DNA of 64,000 bases from Clostridia bacterium (GTDB lineage Bacteria > Bacillota > Clostridia > Christensenellales > CAG-917), in contig JAFTSA010000008.1 of the NCBI GenBank assembly GCA_017461985.1, positions 1 through 64,000 of the forward strand, given 5' to 3'. The notes beneath the pieces were generated by a model, which was not told the origin of the DNA, made no database searches, and saw only the letters and a list, made by a program, of their open reading frames with translations. Positions 50,457 to 59,594 of the stretch are shown piece after piece (position 1 is the first letter of the stretch; each line of letters opens with the position of its first letter). The position numbers were made by a program, and so were the translations under genes.

Positions 50457-50661
50457 AGTCACTCACTTCAAGGAAACATAGTTTCCTTTCATTTTATGCT
50501 TTGATTATATATTCTCCGCCCCTATCCGTCAATAGGTATTTTTGATTTGACAGGACTGTTAGACCTCTCTCAATCATTTAATCCATGAATTTTTATTGAA
50601 TTCGGGATTTCTACACAACACTTTTAGCCTTGTTGTATTAAAAAACCATGAATTTTGCGTA

Positions 50662-50690
50662 TTGACTTAATACTTATTTATAAGTATAAT
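50662..50690 (+). promoter_or_regulatory. Promoter giving an apparently leaderless rlmL-type message
   Basis: TTGACT (50662-50667), 17 bp, TATAAT (50685-50690). The -10 ends 8 bases before the ATG at 50699, so transcription should begin at or within two bases of the start codon. No Shine-Dalgarno sequence is present. Confidence 0.85.
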
Positions 50691-50698
50691 AAGATTGT

Positions 50699-51880
50699 AT
50701 GAGCATTTTTGACGGAAAACTGAATATTGAGGTTTCATCCGCAAGCGGTATTGAAGCAGTGACAAAACGTGAAATCACGTCACTGGGCTACACTCCCGGC
50801 GGTGCTGAATATGGTCGTATTCTTTTCGAGGGCGACTGGACTGACGTGCTGAGGGCAAATATGTTTCTCCGCACAGCAGGCAGAGTGAGAGTGCTCATCG
50901 GCACTTTTGACGCAACCGACTTTGACACTCTTTTTGACGGCACTGAGTCTGTTGACTGGCAGGATATTATCCCCCTTGACGGCAAGATTTTGGTGACTGC
51001 AAAAAGCGTCAAAAGCAAGTTGTTTGCTTTAAGCAGCATTCAAAGCATAGTCAAAAAAGCCATAGTCACAAAGCTGTGCCGTGTTCACAACGTGAACAAA
51101 CTCAGTGAAAGCGGTGCGGAATACTCTATTGAGGCATCAATCATCAACGACACCGTCCGCCTTACCCTTGACACCTCTGGAGCAGGTCTTCACAAACGTG
51201 GCTACCGCACTTGGCTTGGTGAAGCACCTATCCGCGAAACCTTGGCATCTGCCATAATTCAACTGTCGGTGTGGAACCCTGACCGCCCTCTCATTGACCC
51301 TTTTTGCGGTAGCGGTACAATCCCCATTGAAGCGGCACTTATAGGGCTGAATATTGCCCCCGGCATACAAAGAGAATTCAGTTGCGAGCATTTTTCAAAC
51401 GCTCCCGACCTCCGTGGCATTGTGCAAGAGGAAGCCGAGCAACTGGTGAACCGCGACAGAGAAATCCGCATAAGCGGATTTGACATAAACCCCGAGGCCA
51501 TAAAACTTGCCCTGCGTCACGCAGAAAAGGCAGGAGTCCGTGACAAGATTCATCTGCAAGTGGCAGATATGAGAAATCTGTCCTCAAGATTCTCACACGG
51601 CGTCATCGTCACCAATCCCCCTTATGGCGAAAGATTGATGAAGGAAGATGAACTGAGAGAGCTATATCGTGACTTCGGCAAGGTGTTCAACTCCCTTGAT
51701 GAGTGGTGCGCCTATGTCATCACCTCATATATGGCCTTTGAAAAATACTTCGGCAAAAAGGCAACAAAGACAAGAAAACTATACAACAGCGAACTTGAGT
51801 GCAACCTATATCAATATCTTGGCAAGCCTCCCAAAATGCGTTTTGACGAGGTGTATAAAAACCCTAGGTTGCTTAGATAA
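50699..51880 (+). CDS. THUMP-domain 23S rRNA guanine-N2 methyltransferase (RlmL/RlmK-type)
   Basis: 393 aa. A ferredoxin-like/THUMP RNA-binding region (about 5-165) precedes a SAM-methyltransferase domain with LIDPFCGSGTIPIEAALI and the catalytic TNPPYGERL. It corresponds to the N2-guanine methyltransferase half of RlmKL, the form common in Bacillota. The ATG is only 8 bases from the -10 box and has no ribosome site. The dtd gene follows after 24 bases. Confidence 0.9.
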   Translation: MSIFDGKLNIEVSSASGIEAVTKREITSLGYTPGGAEYGRILFEGDWTDVLRANMFLRTAGRVRVLIGTFDATDFDTLFDGTESVDWQDIIPLDGKILVTAKSVKSKLFALSSIQSIVKKAIVTKLCRVHNVNKLSESGAEYSIEASIINDTVRLTLDTSGAGLHKRGYRTWLGEAPIRETLASAIIQLSVWNPDRPLIDPFCGSGTIPIEAALIGLNIAPGIQREFSCEHFSNAPDLRGIVQEEAEQLVNRDREIRISGFDINPEAIKLALRHAEKAGVRDKIHLQVADMRNLSSRFSHGVIVTNPPYGERLMKEDELRELYRDFGKVFNSLDEWCAYVITSYMAFEKYFGKKATKTRKLYNSELECNLYQYLGKPPKMRFDEVYKNPRLLR

Positions 51881-51904
51881 CAAACTTCAACAAGGCAATA
51901 GACT

Positions 51905-52348
51905 ATGCGAGCAGTGATTCAAAGAACATTTCATTCCGCCCTCTACGTTGACGGCAAACTCATCAGCGAGATACCCTCGGGACTGACCATTTTCCTTGGC
52001 ATTGAAAAGGGGGATACCGAGGCACAAGCGGACTACTTTGCAAGCAAAATGGCAAAACTCCGTGTCTTCCGTGATGAAAATGAAAAGATGAATTTGAACA
52101 TTTTGCAAGCAGGCGGAGAGATACTTCTTGTGTCACAATTTTCTCTTGCAGGCACTCTTGGAAAAGGCAGTGGCAATCGCCCCGACTTTGGCAAAGCAGA
52201 AGAGCCGGTGAGGGCAAAATATCTCTACAAATACGTCACCGAGAAAATCCGTGAGCAAGGCGTCACAGTGAAAAACGGAGTCTTTGGTGCACATATGTAC
52301 ATCGAACAGCAACAAGATGGTCCTTTGTCATTTGTGTTTGAGTGCTAA
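51905..52348 (+). CDS. dtd: D-aminoacyl-tRNA deacylase
   Basis: 147 aa dimeric enzyme that removes D-amino acids mischarged on tRNA. MRAVIQR opens the protein; LLVSQFSLAG is the S-Q-x-T/S motif and the C-terminal QDGPLSFVFE replaces the common N-G-P-V-T (cis-Pro motif kept as G-P). VFGAHM is also typical. It follows rlmL-type gene in the same direction, likely one operon. Confidence 0.92.
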   Translation: MRAVIQRTFHSALYVDGKLISEIPSGLTIFLGIEKGDTEAQADYFASKMAKLRVFRDENEKMNLNILQAGGEILLVSQFSLAGTLGKGSGNRPDFGKAEEPVRAKYLYKYVTEKIREQGVTVKNGVFGAHMYIEQQQDGPLSFVFEC

Positions 52349-52358
52349 CGAGAATGAT

Positions 52359-52389
52359 GGTTTATGTGTCAAAAACACACATATAAACC
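52359..52389. repeat. Inverted repeat after dtd
   Basis: GGTTTAT-GTGT pairs with ACAC-AT-ATAAACC with a 2-base bulge. There is no T run, so termination is doubtful. A second short palindrome (CGTTGAAAACTCTTCAACG) follows near 52407. Confidence 0.5.
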
Positions 52390-52472
52390 CTTGTCTATGA
52401 AAAATCGTTGAAAACTCTTCAACGTCAAATTGTATCAATAAAATGAAAATAAAACCTTAAAGGGAGAAAACT

Positions 52473-54212
52473 ATGGCAACACTTACAGCCTCACCTGGAG
52501 TCGAAAGACTTTCCAAGCGCAACCTTTGGGGATATTCACTTGGCGGTATTGGTCGTGACATGACATATCAACTTGTCAACACCTTCCTCACAGTGTTCAT
52601 CCTCTTCGCAAAAGGCCTTACCCCCGAGCAATATGCTGTCGTCGGTATCGTCTTCATCGTTTGCAGAATCTTTGACGGATGCAACGACCCCTTCATGGGC
52701 ATGCTCATCGAAAAGACTCGCACTAAGATAGGCAAGTTCAAACCTTGGATTTTGGCAGGATGCTTCTCAAACATCGTCATCATCCTCCTCTTGTTCTTTG
52801 TCCCTCTTCAAGGTGCAGATTACGTCATCTTCTTCGCATTTGGTTATCTCCTCTGGGGCGTCACCTACACGATGAACGACATCTCATACTGGGGCATGAT
52901 GCCTTCACTTACATCACACCCCACTGACAGAAACAACCTGTCAACCATCGCAAACGTTGGCGCAGGTCTCGGCGCAGGTATCATGGTTTTGTTTGTGCCT
53001 ATCTTGACACAATCCGAAACCGGCACACCTCCTTTTGCAACTGAACTCCTCGGTAACAACACAGGCGGTGCATTCAAACTCCTTGCAATCGTGGTCTGCT
53101 TGCTCTTTGCAGCTTGCCAAATCATGACTTGCTGTGTGGTCAAAGAAAAGCCCCTTGCAACAGCACAAGCACAAAATACTGAAAAGCGTGGTCTTGGCGC
53201 AATGTTCAAGGTTCTCCTCAAGAACGACCAACTCCTTTACACTGCAGGCTCAATGCTCCTCTACAACACTGGTAGCGCAATCCTTGCAGCACTGTCAACT
53301 TTCTGGGTATACTTCAGATTCTGCTCATTCCAAGGCGCACTTGTCACCCTGTTCTCAACACTGACTGGCGTGTCAATGGCAATCATCGTCCTCTACCCCT
53401 TCTTGTCAAAGAAGTTCACAAGAAAGCAAATTGCAAAACTCTCCGTCACAACAGTTGTGGTTGGATATTCACTTATGTTTATCCTTGCAACAGTCACCGG
53501 TCTCTTCCCCGAAACAAGAACAAATATGGTTGCATTTGTGTTCATCGCAATCTGTGGCGCAATCGCATCATTTGGTCAAGCACTCTACTATCAAGTGCTC
53601 ACCATCTCTGTTTCAAACACCGTTGAATACAACGACCTCAAGACTGGCAAACGTGACGAAGGCATCATCTTTGCAGTCCGTCCTTTCATGGCAAAGATGG
53701 GCTCATCCTTTGTCAAGGCAATTGAAACCATCACCCTCTCTGCTCTTGCAATCGTGCCTATCACCAGTGCAATCGCACTCCACGACCAAGCAAAGGGCGC
53801 AGGTGAAATCACACAAGAACAATTTGAACAACTTGTCAACGGCGAATTGGCAGGCGCGCCCGACTACGTCCACTTCGCACTTATGGCAGTCATGGCACTC
53901 ATTCCTATCGCATTGGTCGTCTCTTCATTTGTCATCTATATGAAGAAGTACAAGATTGACGAAAAGGAATACGACAGAATCTGTGAAGAAATCAGACTCC
54001 GTGATGCAGCAGCAGAAAATGGTGAATGCACTTGCGACTGCGGTTGTGACTGCGAATGCACAGACGGCGAATGCACCTGTGACTGTGACGAAAACTGCGA
54101 CGAAACTTGCACTTGCTCCTGCCACGCAGAAGCACCCGCAGAAGAGGTGTTTGAAGAAGTAGCAGCAGACAAAACACCTGCAGAAGAAGCACCTGCAACT
54201 GACGCAGAATAA
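52473..54212 (+). CDS. MFS (GPH-family) transporter with metallothionein-like tail
   Basis: 579 aa, AGGGAG upstream of the ATG. Twelve membrane helices to about residue 495 match sodium:sugar-type symporters of the glycoside-pentoside-hexuronide family: WGYSLGGIGRDMTYQLV at the start and GRDEGIIFAVRPFMAKMG-like loop in the second half. The C-terminal cytoplasmic tail is extraordinary: 13 cysteines in 32 residues (519-550), spaced mostly as C-x-C, ending SCH, followed by an Ala/Glu-rich end. Such a tail could bind zinc, copper or iron-sulfur. Substrate of the transporter unknown. Confidence 0.85.
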   Translation: MATLTASPGVERLSKRNLWGYSLGGIGRDMTYQLVNTFLTVFILFAKGLTPEQYAVVGIVFIVCRIFDGCNDPFMGMLIEKTRTKIGKFKPWILAGCFSNIVIILLLFFVPLQGADYVIFFAFGYLLWGVTYTMNDISYWGMMPSLTSHPTDRNNLSTIANVGAGLGAGIMVLFVPILTQSETGTPPFATELLGNNTGGAFKLLAIVVCLLFAACQIMTCCVVKEKPLATAQAQNTEKRGLGAMFKVLLKNDQLLYTAGSMLLYNTGSAILAALSTFWVYFRFCSFQGALVTLFSTLTGVSMAIIVLYPFLSKKFTRKQIAKLSVTTVVVGYSLMFILATVTGLFPETRTNMVAFVFIAICGAIASFGQALYYQVLTISVSNTVEYNDLKTGKRDEGIIFAVRPFMAKMGSSFVKAIETITLSALAIVPITSAIALHDQAKGAGEITQEQFEQLVNGELAGAPDYVHFALMAVMALIPIALVVSSFVIYMKKYKIDEKEYDRICEEIRLRDAAAENGECTCDCGCDCECTDGECTCDCDENCDETCTCSCHAEAPAEEVFEEVAADKTPAEEAPATDAE

Positions 54213-54225
54213 TCATCAACGAAAT

Positions 54226-54256
54226 ACTTGCGGTGGCAACCCCACCGCAAGTTTCT
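54226..54256. terminator. Terminator after the first MFS gene
   Basis: ACTTGCGGTGG-CAAC-CCACCGCAAGT, then TTTCTTTTG. Strong 10-bp GC-rich stem. Confidence 0.8.
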
Positions 54257-54290
54257 TTTGTAAAAAAACTTTACACAAAGTGTAAAAACT

Positions 54291-54989
54291 ATGGAAACAA
54301 ACTTTTCTCGCACTGAAATGCTCATAGGCTGTGATGCTCTTTCCGCTCTCAAAAACGCCAAAGTCCTTGTGGCAGGTGTTGGGGGCGTTGGGGGATACGT
54401 TGTTGAAGCACTGGCCCGTGCCGGTGTTGGACGTATTGGTGTCCTTGACAATGACTGCATCCATGAAAGCAACCTTAATCGCCAAATTTTGGCGACCACT
54501 TCCACCATTGGCAAAAAGAAGGTTGAGGTGGCAAAAGAGCGTATTTTGTCCATCAATCCTCAGTGCGTCGTGGACGTCTATGAGACTTTCTATTTGCCTG
54601 AAAATGCGGACTCTATTCCCCTTGAAAACTATGATTTCATAGTGGACGCGGTGGACACAGTGTCTGCAAAACTTGAACTCATTGTCCGTGCAAAAGCCCT
54701 TGGCGTGAATATTGTCAGCTCAATGGGCACAGGAAACAAACTTGGTGATGATTTTGAGATTGCAGACATAAAAAAGACCTCTGTTTGCCCCCTTGCAAAA
54801 GTGATGAGAAAGGAGCTTAAAGCCCGTGGGATAGACTCTCTCACCGTGGTGTACTCAAAGGAAACACCTGTTTCACCTCAGTATCAAGTGGAGGAAAAAG
54901 GCAGGCATATCCCTGCAAGCATATCCTACCCTCCTGCAATTGCGGGACTGAAACTGGCAGGATACGTGATAAGAGTCCTCATTGACTAG
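54291..54989 (+). CDS. tcdA: tRNA threonylcarbamoyladenosine dehydratase (TcdA/CsdL family)
   Basis: 232 aa E1-like enzyme that cyclises t6A37 in tRNA to ct6A. VLVAGVGGVGGYVVEALARAGVG binds ATP, DNDCIHESNLNRQI and VDAVDTVSAKLELI are MoeB/ThiF-family motifs, and CPLAKVMRKELKARGI is specific to this branch. The t6A precursor enzyme Sua5 is encoded at 61040-62026. The gene sits between two MFS transporter genes with its own upstream terminator. Confidence 0.9.
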   Translation: METNFSRTEMLIGCDALSALKNAKVLVAGVGGVGGYVVEALARAGVGRIGVLDNDCIHESNLNRQILATTSTIGKKKVEVAKERILSINPQCVVDVYETFYLPENADSIPLENYDFIVDAVDTVSAKLELIVRAKALGVNIVSSMGTGNKLGDDFEIADIKKTSVCPLAKVMRKELKARGIDSLTVVYSKETPVSPQYQVEEKGRHIPASISYPPAIAGLKLAGYVIRVLID

Positions 54990-55025
54990 ACCAAAATAGG
55001 CGGATAATTCTACCGAATTTGATTG

Positions 55026-55050
55026 AAAACCACTCAAATGAGTGGTTTTT
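55026..55050. terminator. Terminator of tcdA
   Basis: AAAACCACTC-AAAT-GAGTGGTTTTT, symmetric and followed by T's. Confidence 0.9.
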
Positions 55051-55055
55051 CTATA

Positions 55056-55083
55056 TTGACATATCCTAGTATTGTGCTAAAAT
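55056..55083 (+). promoter_or_regulatory. Promoter of the second MFS gene
   Basis: TTGACA (55056-55061), 16 bp, TAAAAT (55078-55083), then a 30-base leader with AGGAG before the ATG. Confidence 0.8.
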
Positions 55084-55114
55084 TATTGTGTTAAGACAAT
55101 TTTAGGAGAAACTT

Positions 55115-56638
55115 ATGAGCAATATTCCTACAACTCAAACTGTGAAAACAACTAAGCTCAGCGGAAAAGTTTGGCTCTCTGCTATCCTCTTCGGCTTGAT
55201 TGGTCAAGTTGCTTGGTCAGTTGAAAACATGTACTTTGCAAAGATGGCTCAAGACATCGGAGCAAACGTGGGCAACGTGGACTGGGGCACTATCGTCAGC
55301 ACTTTGATGATTTGGCTCAGCGCAATCGCCGCAACCGCAACCACTATCTTTGCAGGCGGACTTATTGACAAAGTGGGCAAGCGTAAACCCTTTGTGGCAT
55401 ACGGCTATATTGCATGGGGCGTCACCATTATGCTCTTTGCAGCAATCCCTATGTCCCCTACCGCCAACACCTTGGGCATTGTTGCAGCATTCCTCGTCAT
55501 CTTCGACTGCATCATGACCTTCTTTGGCTCAACCGCCAACGATGCCGCATTCAACACTTGGATCACTGACGTCACCGACACAACCAACCGCGGTAAGGTC
55601 AACAGCGTCATGTCAATCTTCTCTATCCTTGCTTTCGTCATCGTGTTTGTCCTTGGTATGCTCACCTATGACGCAGGCAACACAGTGGCATTCTTCATCG
55701 TCCTCGGTGTGCTGCCTATTGTGGCTGGTATTGTGGCAATCTTCACAATGAAGGATAGCCCCACCATTATCAAAAACAGCAACCCCAACTACTGGAAGGA
55801 AACCTTCTACGGATTCCGTCCTTCCGTCATAAAAAACAATAAGATGCTCTACGTCTGCCTCACCGCAAGTTGTATCCTTGGCATCTCACAACAAACCTTC
55901 TTCTCATACCTCATCAACTTCATCACCAACACCCTTGGCGTCAAGGACTTCATCATCCCCCTTGCAATCGTCATCGTGCTTGCTGGTGTCCTCACCGCTG
56001 TGACAGGCATCCTTTATGACAAATACGGCAGAAAGTTCTTCTATCTCCCCCTTGTCCTTGTGGTCATCACAGCAACAATCGTCATCTACCTTATGAAGTT
56101 TATGCCTCAAAACGTCTACGTTTACGTCCTTGTGGTGGCAGGCACCTTTATGCTTGGCGCACTGCTTGCAGGCGGTGGTGCTTTGATGTCAACCTTCCAA
56201 GACTATATCCCCAAGGGTGGCGAAGGCAGATTCCAAGGTGTAAGAATGTGCTTTACAGTTCTTCTCCCCATGCTCATCGGTCCTCTCATAACAATGATCA
56301 TCAACCTTATGAAGATGGACGATCAATCAGTGGACTATATGCCTCCCTTTGAAATCTTCCTTGCAGCGGCAATCATCGCAGTGCTTGCAATCATTCCTAT
56401 TGTGTTTGTCATGATTGACGCAGACAAACTCCGCAAACGTAAGATGGAAGAAAAACTCGCCGAGCAACAAGCAGAAGCAGAAACCGCAGAAGAAATGGCA
56501 GCCGCAACAGAAACCGCAGAAGAAGTGGTTGAAGAAACAATCGAAGAAGCACCTGTCGGCGAAGAACTTGAACCCGTCTGCACCTGTGGTGTTGACTGTG
56601 AAGGAGCATGCCCCTTCCCTGATGGAAATGAAGAATGA
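55115..56638 (+). CDS. MFS transporter with cysteine-containing C-terminal tail
   Basis: 507 aa, start with AGGAGAAACTT upstream. Twelve membrane helices in the GPH/MelB-like arrangement; FAGGLIDKVGKRKPF and YDKYGRKFFYLP are the two cytoplasmic basic loops of MFS proteins. The tail from about 440 is Ala/Glu coiled coil (EEKLAEQQAEAETAEEMA) and ends with CTCGVDCEGAC, four cysteines in 11 residues (489-499), then PFPDGNEE. The tail recalls, in shorter form, that of the transporter encoded at 52473. Substrate unknown. Confidence 0.85.
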   Translation: MSNIPTTQTVKTTKLSGKVWLSAILFGLIGQVAWSVENMYFAKMAQDIGANVGNVDWGTIVSTLMIWLSAIAATATTIFAGGLIDKVGKRKPFVAYGYIAWGVTIMLFAAIPMSPTANTLGIVAAFLVIFDCIMTFFGSTANDAAFNTWITDVTDTTNRGKVNSVMSIFSILAFVIVFVLGMLTYDAGNTVAFFIVLGVLPIVAGIVAIFTMKDSPTIIKNSNPNYWKETFYGFRPSVIKNNKMLYVCLTASCILGISQQTFFSYLINFITNTLGVKDFIIPLAIVIVLAGVLTAVTGILYDKYGRKFFYLPLVLVVITATIVIYLMKFMPQNVYVYVLVVAGTFMLGALLAGGGALMSTFQDYIPKGGEGRFQGVRMCFTVLLPMLIGPLITMIINLMKMDDQSVDYMPPFEIFLAAAIIAVLAIIPIVFVMIDADKLRKRKMEEKLAEQQAEAETAEEMAAATETAEEVVEETIEEAPVGEELEPVCTCGVDCEGACPFPDGNEE

Positions 56639-56664
56639 AAAAGAATAAAAAATGAAAAATGAAA

Positions 56665-56695
56665 CAAAAAAGGCACTCGATTGAGTGTCTTTTTT
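56665..56695. terminator. Bidirectional terminator between the MFS gene and metA
   Basis: AAAAAGGCACTC-GATT-GAGTGTCTTTTTT with one mismatch; serves the converging genes. Confidence 0.85.
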
Positions 56696-56721
56696 GATGT
56701 TATTCGCGATTTAGCGCGTTT

Positions 56722-57639
56722 TTATTTTTGAATTTGACTAATGTCAAATGGCGTAATCTGATACACATAATAGTTGAGCCAGTTGTAGAAAAGAAGATTT
56801 GCGGTTGAACGCCAAGTCATCTTGATTTCTTTCTTCTCTTCGTCAACAAAATAGTTTTCAGGGGCTTTGATAGGCTCACCTTTTGCAAGGTCTCTCTCGT
56901 ACTCGGTCAGGAGGGTTTCGCGGTCATATTCGGCGTGGCCAGTGAAATAGAAACTTCTGTTGTTGTGACGTTTCAAAATGCAAATGCCTGCCTTGTCACT
57001 GACTGCCAAAACCTTCAAATCCTTGCACTCATACACAGCCTTTTCATCAATGGCGGTGTGGCGGGAGTGAGGTATGTTGAAAGTGTCGTTCATGCCTTTA
57101 AGAAGCATATCGTTTTCAACAACCGCTTTCGTTTCAAAAACACCAAACAATTTTTCAGGAAGAGGGTGTTTATTGATGCCATATTGATAATAAAGTGCCG
57201 CTTGTGCTCCCCAACAGATATATATGGTGCTGGTGACATTGGTTTCAGCAAAGTCCATGATATCAGTCAATTCGTTCCAATATTTGACCTCTTCAAAGGG
57301 GATGTTTTCAACGGGTGCGCCCGTCACTATCATGCCGTCAAACTTCTTCTTTTTGGCTTCCTCAATGGTGCAATAGAATTTGCCCATATGGTCGGTTGAC
57401 GCGTGGGTGCTTGTGTAGCTTGCGGTCTTGATAAGAGTGATGTTGATCTGCAAAGGACTGTTGGAAAGAAGACGCACGATTTGCGCCTCGGTCACTTCCT
57501 TTGTGGGCATCAAGTTGACTATGGCAATTTCAATGGGACGGATGTCCTGCTTGCCTGCCCTGTCGCTGTCCATAACGAAGATTTTTTCTTTTGCCAACAC
57601 CTTGTAGGCAGGCAACTCTTTTGGAATAATAATGGGCAT
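56722..57639 (-). CDS. metA: Homoserine O-acetyltransferase, MetA type
   Basis: 305 aa. Catalytic Cys142 in YICWGAQAALYY, His235 and Glu237 in FTGHAEYD match the family triad by position. Residue 111 is glutamate (TGAPVE), which in characterised MetA proteins marks use of acetyl-CoA rather than succinyl-CoA. The next gene upstream is an O-acetylhomoserine sulfhydrylase, consistent with that. It begins the methionine branch from homoserine. Start lies 2 bases after the metY stop. Confidence 0.92.
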   Translation of the reverse strand: MPIIIPKELPAYKVLAKEKIFVMDSDRAGKQDIRPIEIAIVNLMPTKEVTEAQIVRLLSNSPLQINITLIKTASYTSTHASTDHMGKFYCTIEEAKKKKFDGMIVTGAPVENIPFEEVKYWNELTDIMDFAETNVTSTIYICWGAQAALYYQYGINKHPLPEKLFGVFETKAVVENDMLLKGMNDTFNIPHSRHTAIDEKAVYECKDLKVLAVSDKAGICILKRHNNRSFYFTGHAEYDRETLLTEYERDLAKGEPIKAPENYFVDEEKKEIKMTWRSTANLLFYNWLNYYVYQITPFDISQIQK

Positions 57640-57641
57640 AA

Positions 57642-58922
57642 TTATCTCACTGTGTCAAGGGCTTGACTAAGGTCTGCGATGAGGTCATCTGCACTTTCAA
57701 GTCCGCAACTGAGACGGACAAGGTCGGGGGTGATGCCTGCGGCAACAAGTTCGTCATCTGTCATTTGACGATGGGTTGCATTGGCGGGGTGCAGACAGCA
57801 ACTTCTTGCATCTGCCACGTGGGTTTCAATGGCGATAAGGCGCAGGCTCTTCATAAATTGCTCTGCTCCCTTTCTTCCGCCCTTTACGCCGAAACTGACA
57901 ACGCCACAAGTGCCGTTGGGGCAATACTTTTTGGCAAGGTCATAATATTTGTCCCCTTCAAGGTCGGGATAGGTCACCCAGTCAACAAGAGGATGATTTT
58001 TCAAAAACTCTGCAACTCTCTTGCCGTTTTCAACGTGACGTGCCATACGGACGTGGAGGCTTTCAAGGCCAAGGTTGATATAAAATGCGTGTTGAGGTGA
58101 TTGGATTGCACCGAAGTCGCGCATAAGTTGGGCGGTTGCCTTTGTGATGAAAGCACCTTCCTTACCAAACTTGGTGGCGTAGGTGATGCCGTGATAACTG
58201 TCGTCGGGGGTGCAAAGACCGGGGAATTTGTCGGCGTGTGCCATCCAGTCAAACTTGCCACTGTCAATGATTGCACCACCAACGGACACTCCGTGTCCGT
58301 CAATATACTTGGTTGTGGAGTGGGTGACGATGTCTGCGCCCCACTCGATAGGTCTGCAATTTACGGGTGTTGCAAAGGTGTTGTCAATGATGAGAGGCAC
58401 TCCGTGGCGGTGTGCTACCTTTGCAAAAAGCTCGATGTCAAGGACTGCAAGTGAGGGGTTGGCAACGGTTTCACCAAACACTGCTTTGGTGTTGGGGCGC
58501 ATTGCAGCCTCAATTTCTTCCTCGGTGCTGTCAGGTGAGATGAAGGTGAAATCAATGCCCATCTTCTTCATGGTGACAGAAAACAGGTTGAAAGTGCCAC
58601 CGTAAATGTTTGCACTAGACACAACGTGGTCACCGCTGGTGGCAATGTTGAACACTGCAAAGAAGTTGGCTGCTTGACCTGATGATGTCAACATGCCTGC
58701 CGTGCCACCTTCCATTTCGGTCAGTTTTGCCGCTACGTAGTCATTTGTGGGATTTTGCAGACGGGTATAAAAATATCCGCTTGCTTCAAGGTCAAAGAGT
58801 TTGCCCATATCCTCGCTGGTGTCATATTTGAAAGTTGTGCTTTGGACGATGGGGATTTGTCTAGGCTCACCGTTTTTGGGGGTGTAGCCACCTTGCACGC
58901 AAATTGTGTCAATGTTTTTCAT
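57642..58922 (-). CDS. metY: O-acetylhomoserine aminocarboxypropyltransferase (sulfhydrylase)
   Basis: 426 aa Cys/Met-metabolism PLP enzyme. HSTTKYIDGHGVSVGG carries the PLP lysine, and LTSSGQAANFFAVFNIATSGDHVV and VDNTFATPVNCRP-type blocks are standard for MetY. It makes homocysteine from O-acetylhomoserine and sulfide. It lies between smpB and metA on one transcript with 14- and 2-base gaps. No SAM riboswitch precedes it. Confidence 0.93.
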   Translation of the reverse strand: MKNIDTICVQGGYTPKNGEPRQIPIVQSTTFKYDTSEDMGKLFDLEASGYFYTRLQNPTNDYVAAKLTEMEGGTAGMLTSSGQAANFFAVFNIATSGDHVVSSANIYGGTFNLFSVTMKKMGIDFTFISPDSTEEEIEAAMRPNTKAVFGETVANPSLAVLDIELFAKVAHRHGVPLIIDNTFATPVNCRPIEWGADIVTHSTTKYIDGHGVSVGGAIIDSGKFDWMAHADKFPGLCTPDDSYHGITYATKFGKEGAFITKATAQLMRDFGAIQSPQHAFYINLGLESLHVRMARHVENGKRVAEFLKNHPLVDWVTYPDLEGDKYYDLAKKYCPNGTCGVVSFGVKGGRKGAEQFMKSLRLIAIETHVADARSCCLHPANATHRQMTDDELVAAGITPDLVRLSCGLESADDLIADLSQALDTVR

Positions 58923-58936
58923 ATTTCACCTATAAG

Positions 58937-59389
58937 TTATCTTACGTTGTATTCCTTTTTGATTCTGTCAATCTTTCTGTCTTCTTCTCTACGCTTGATT
59001 GATTCACGTTTGTCGTGGGTTTCCTTGCCCTTGCAAAGACCAAGTTCAACCTTGACTAGAGCGTCCTTAAAATAGATTTTGAGGGGGACTAAGGTGTAGC
59101 CCTTTTGCTCTACTTTGGCTTTGAGTTTTCGTATCTCCGCCTTGTTGAGAAGAAGTTTTCTGTTGCGTCTTGGGTCGTGATTGAAATAACTGCCCATTTG
59201 ATAGGGGGCAATGTGCATACCAACAGCAAAGACCTCACCATTTTTGATTATGGCAAAACTGTCACGAAGGTTGACCTGTCCTTGACGAATGGACTTGACC
59301 TCGCAACCCACCAGCACTATGCCGGCCTCATATGTGTCCTCCACAAAATAATCGTGGCGGGCTTTTCTGTTTTCTGCAATCAATTTCAT
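58937..59389 (-). CDS. smpB: SsrA-binding protein SmpB
   Basis: 150 aa. ENRKARHDYFVEDTYEAGIVLVGCEVKSIRQG and ARHDY/NLRDSFA are signature stretches; the lysine/arginine-rich tail from KGKETHDKRESIKRRE onward is the part that enters the ribosomal mRNA channel. It acts with the tmRNA encoded at 44016-44381. Unusually it heads an operon with two methionine biosynthesis genes. Confidence 0.96.
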   Translation of the reverse strand: MKLIAENRKARHDYFVEDTYEAGIVLVGCEVKSIRQGQVNLRDSFAIIKNGEVFAVGMHIAPYQMGSYFNHDPRRNRKLLLNKAEIRKLKAKVEQKGYTLVPLKIYFKDALVKVELGLCKGKETHDKRESIKRREEDRKIDRIKKEYNVR

Positions 59390-59594
59390 AAACTTTATTA
59401 TATATTACTTTTATCTCTCTTTCAAGCAAAATAGATTTTTTGTCTAAAATAGACAAAAACTGCTCTCGTTCGTCTATTGTCTTTTGCGCTGGGATTGAAA
59501 TGCGTCTCAATGTTTATCAAAATTTGCTGTCTGCAAACAAAACTCAATCAAACCAAAACAACAGCACTCTCGCAATCTCTTTCAAGATTTTGGA

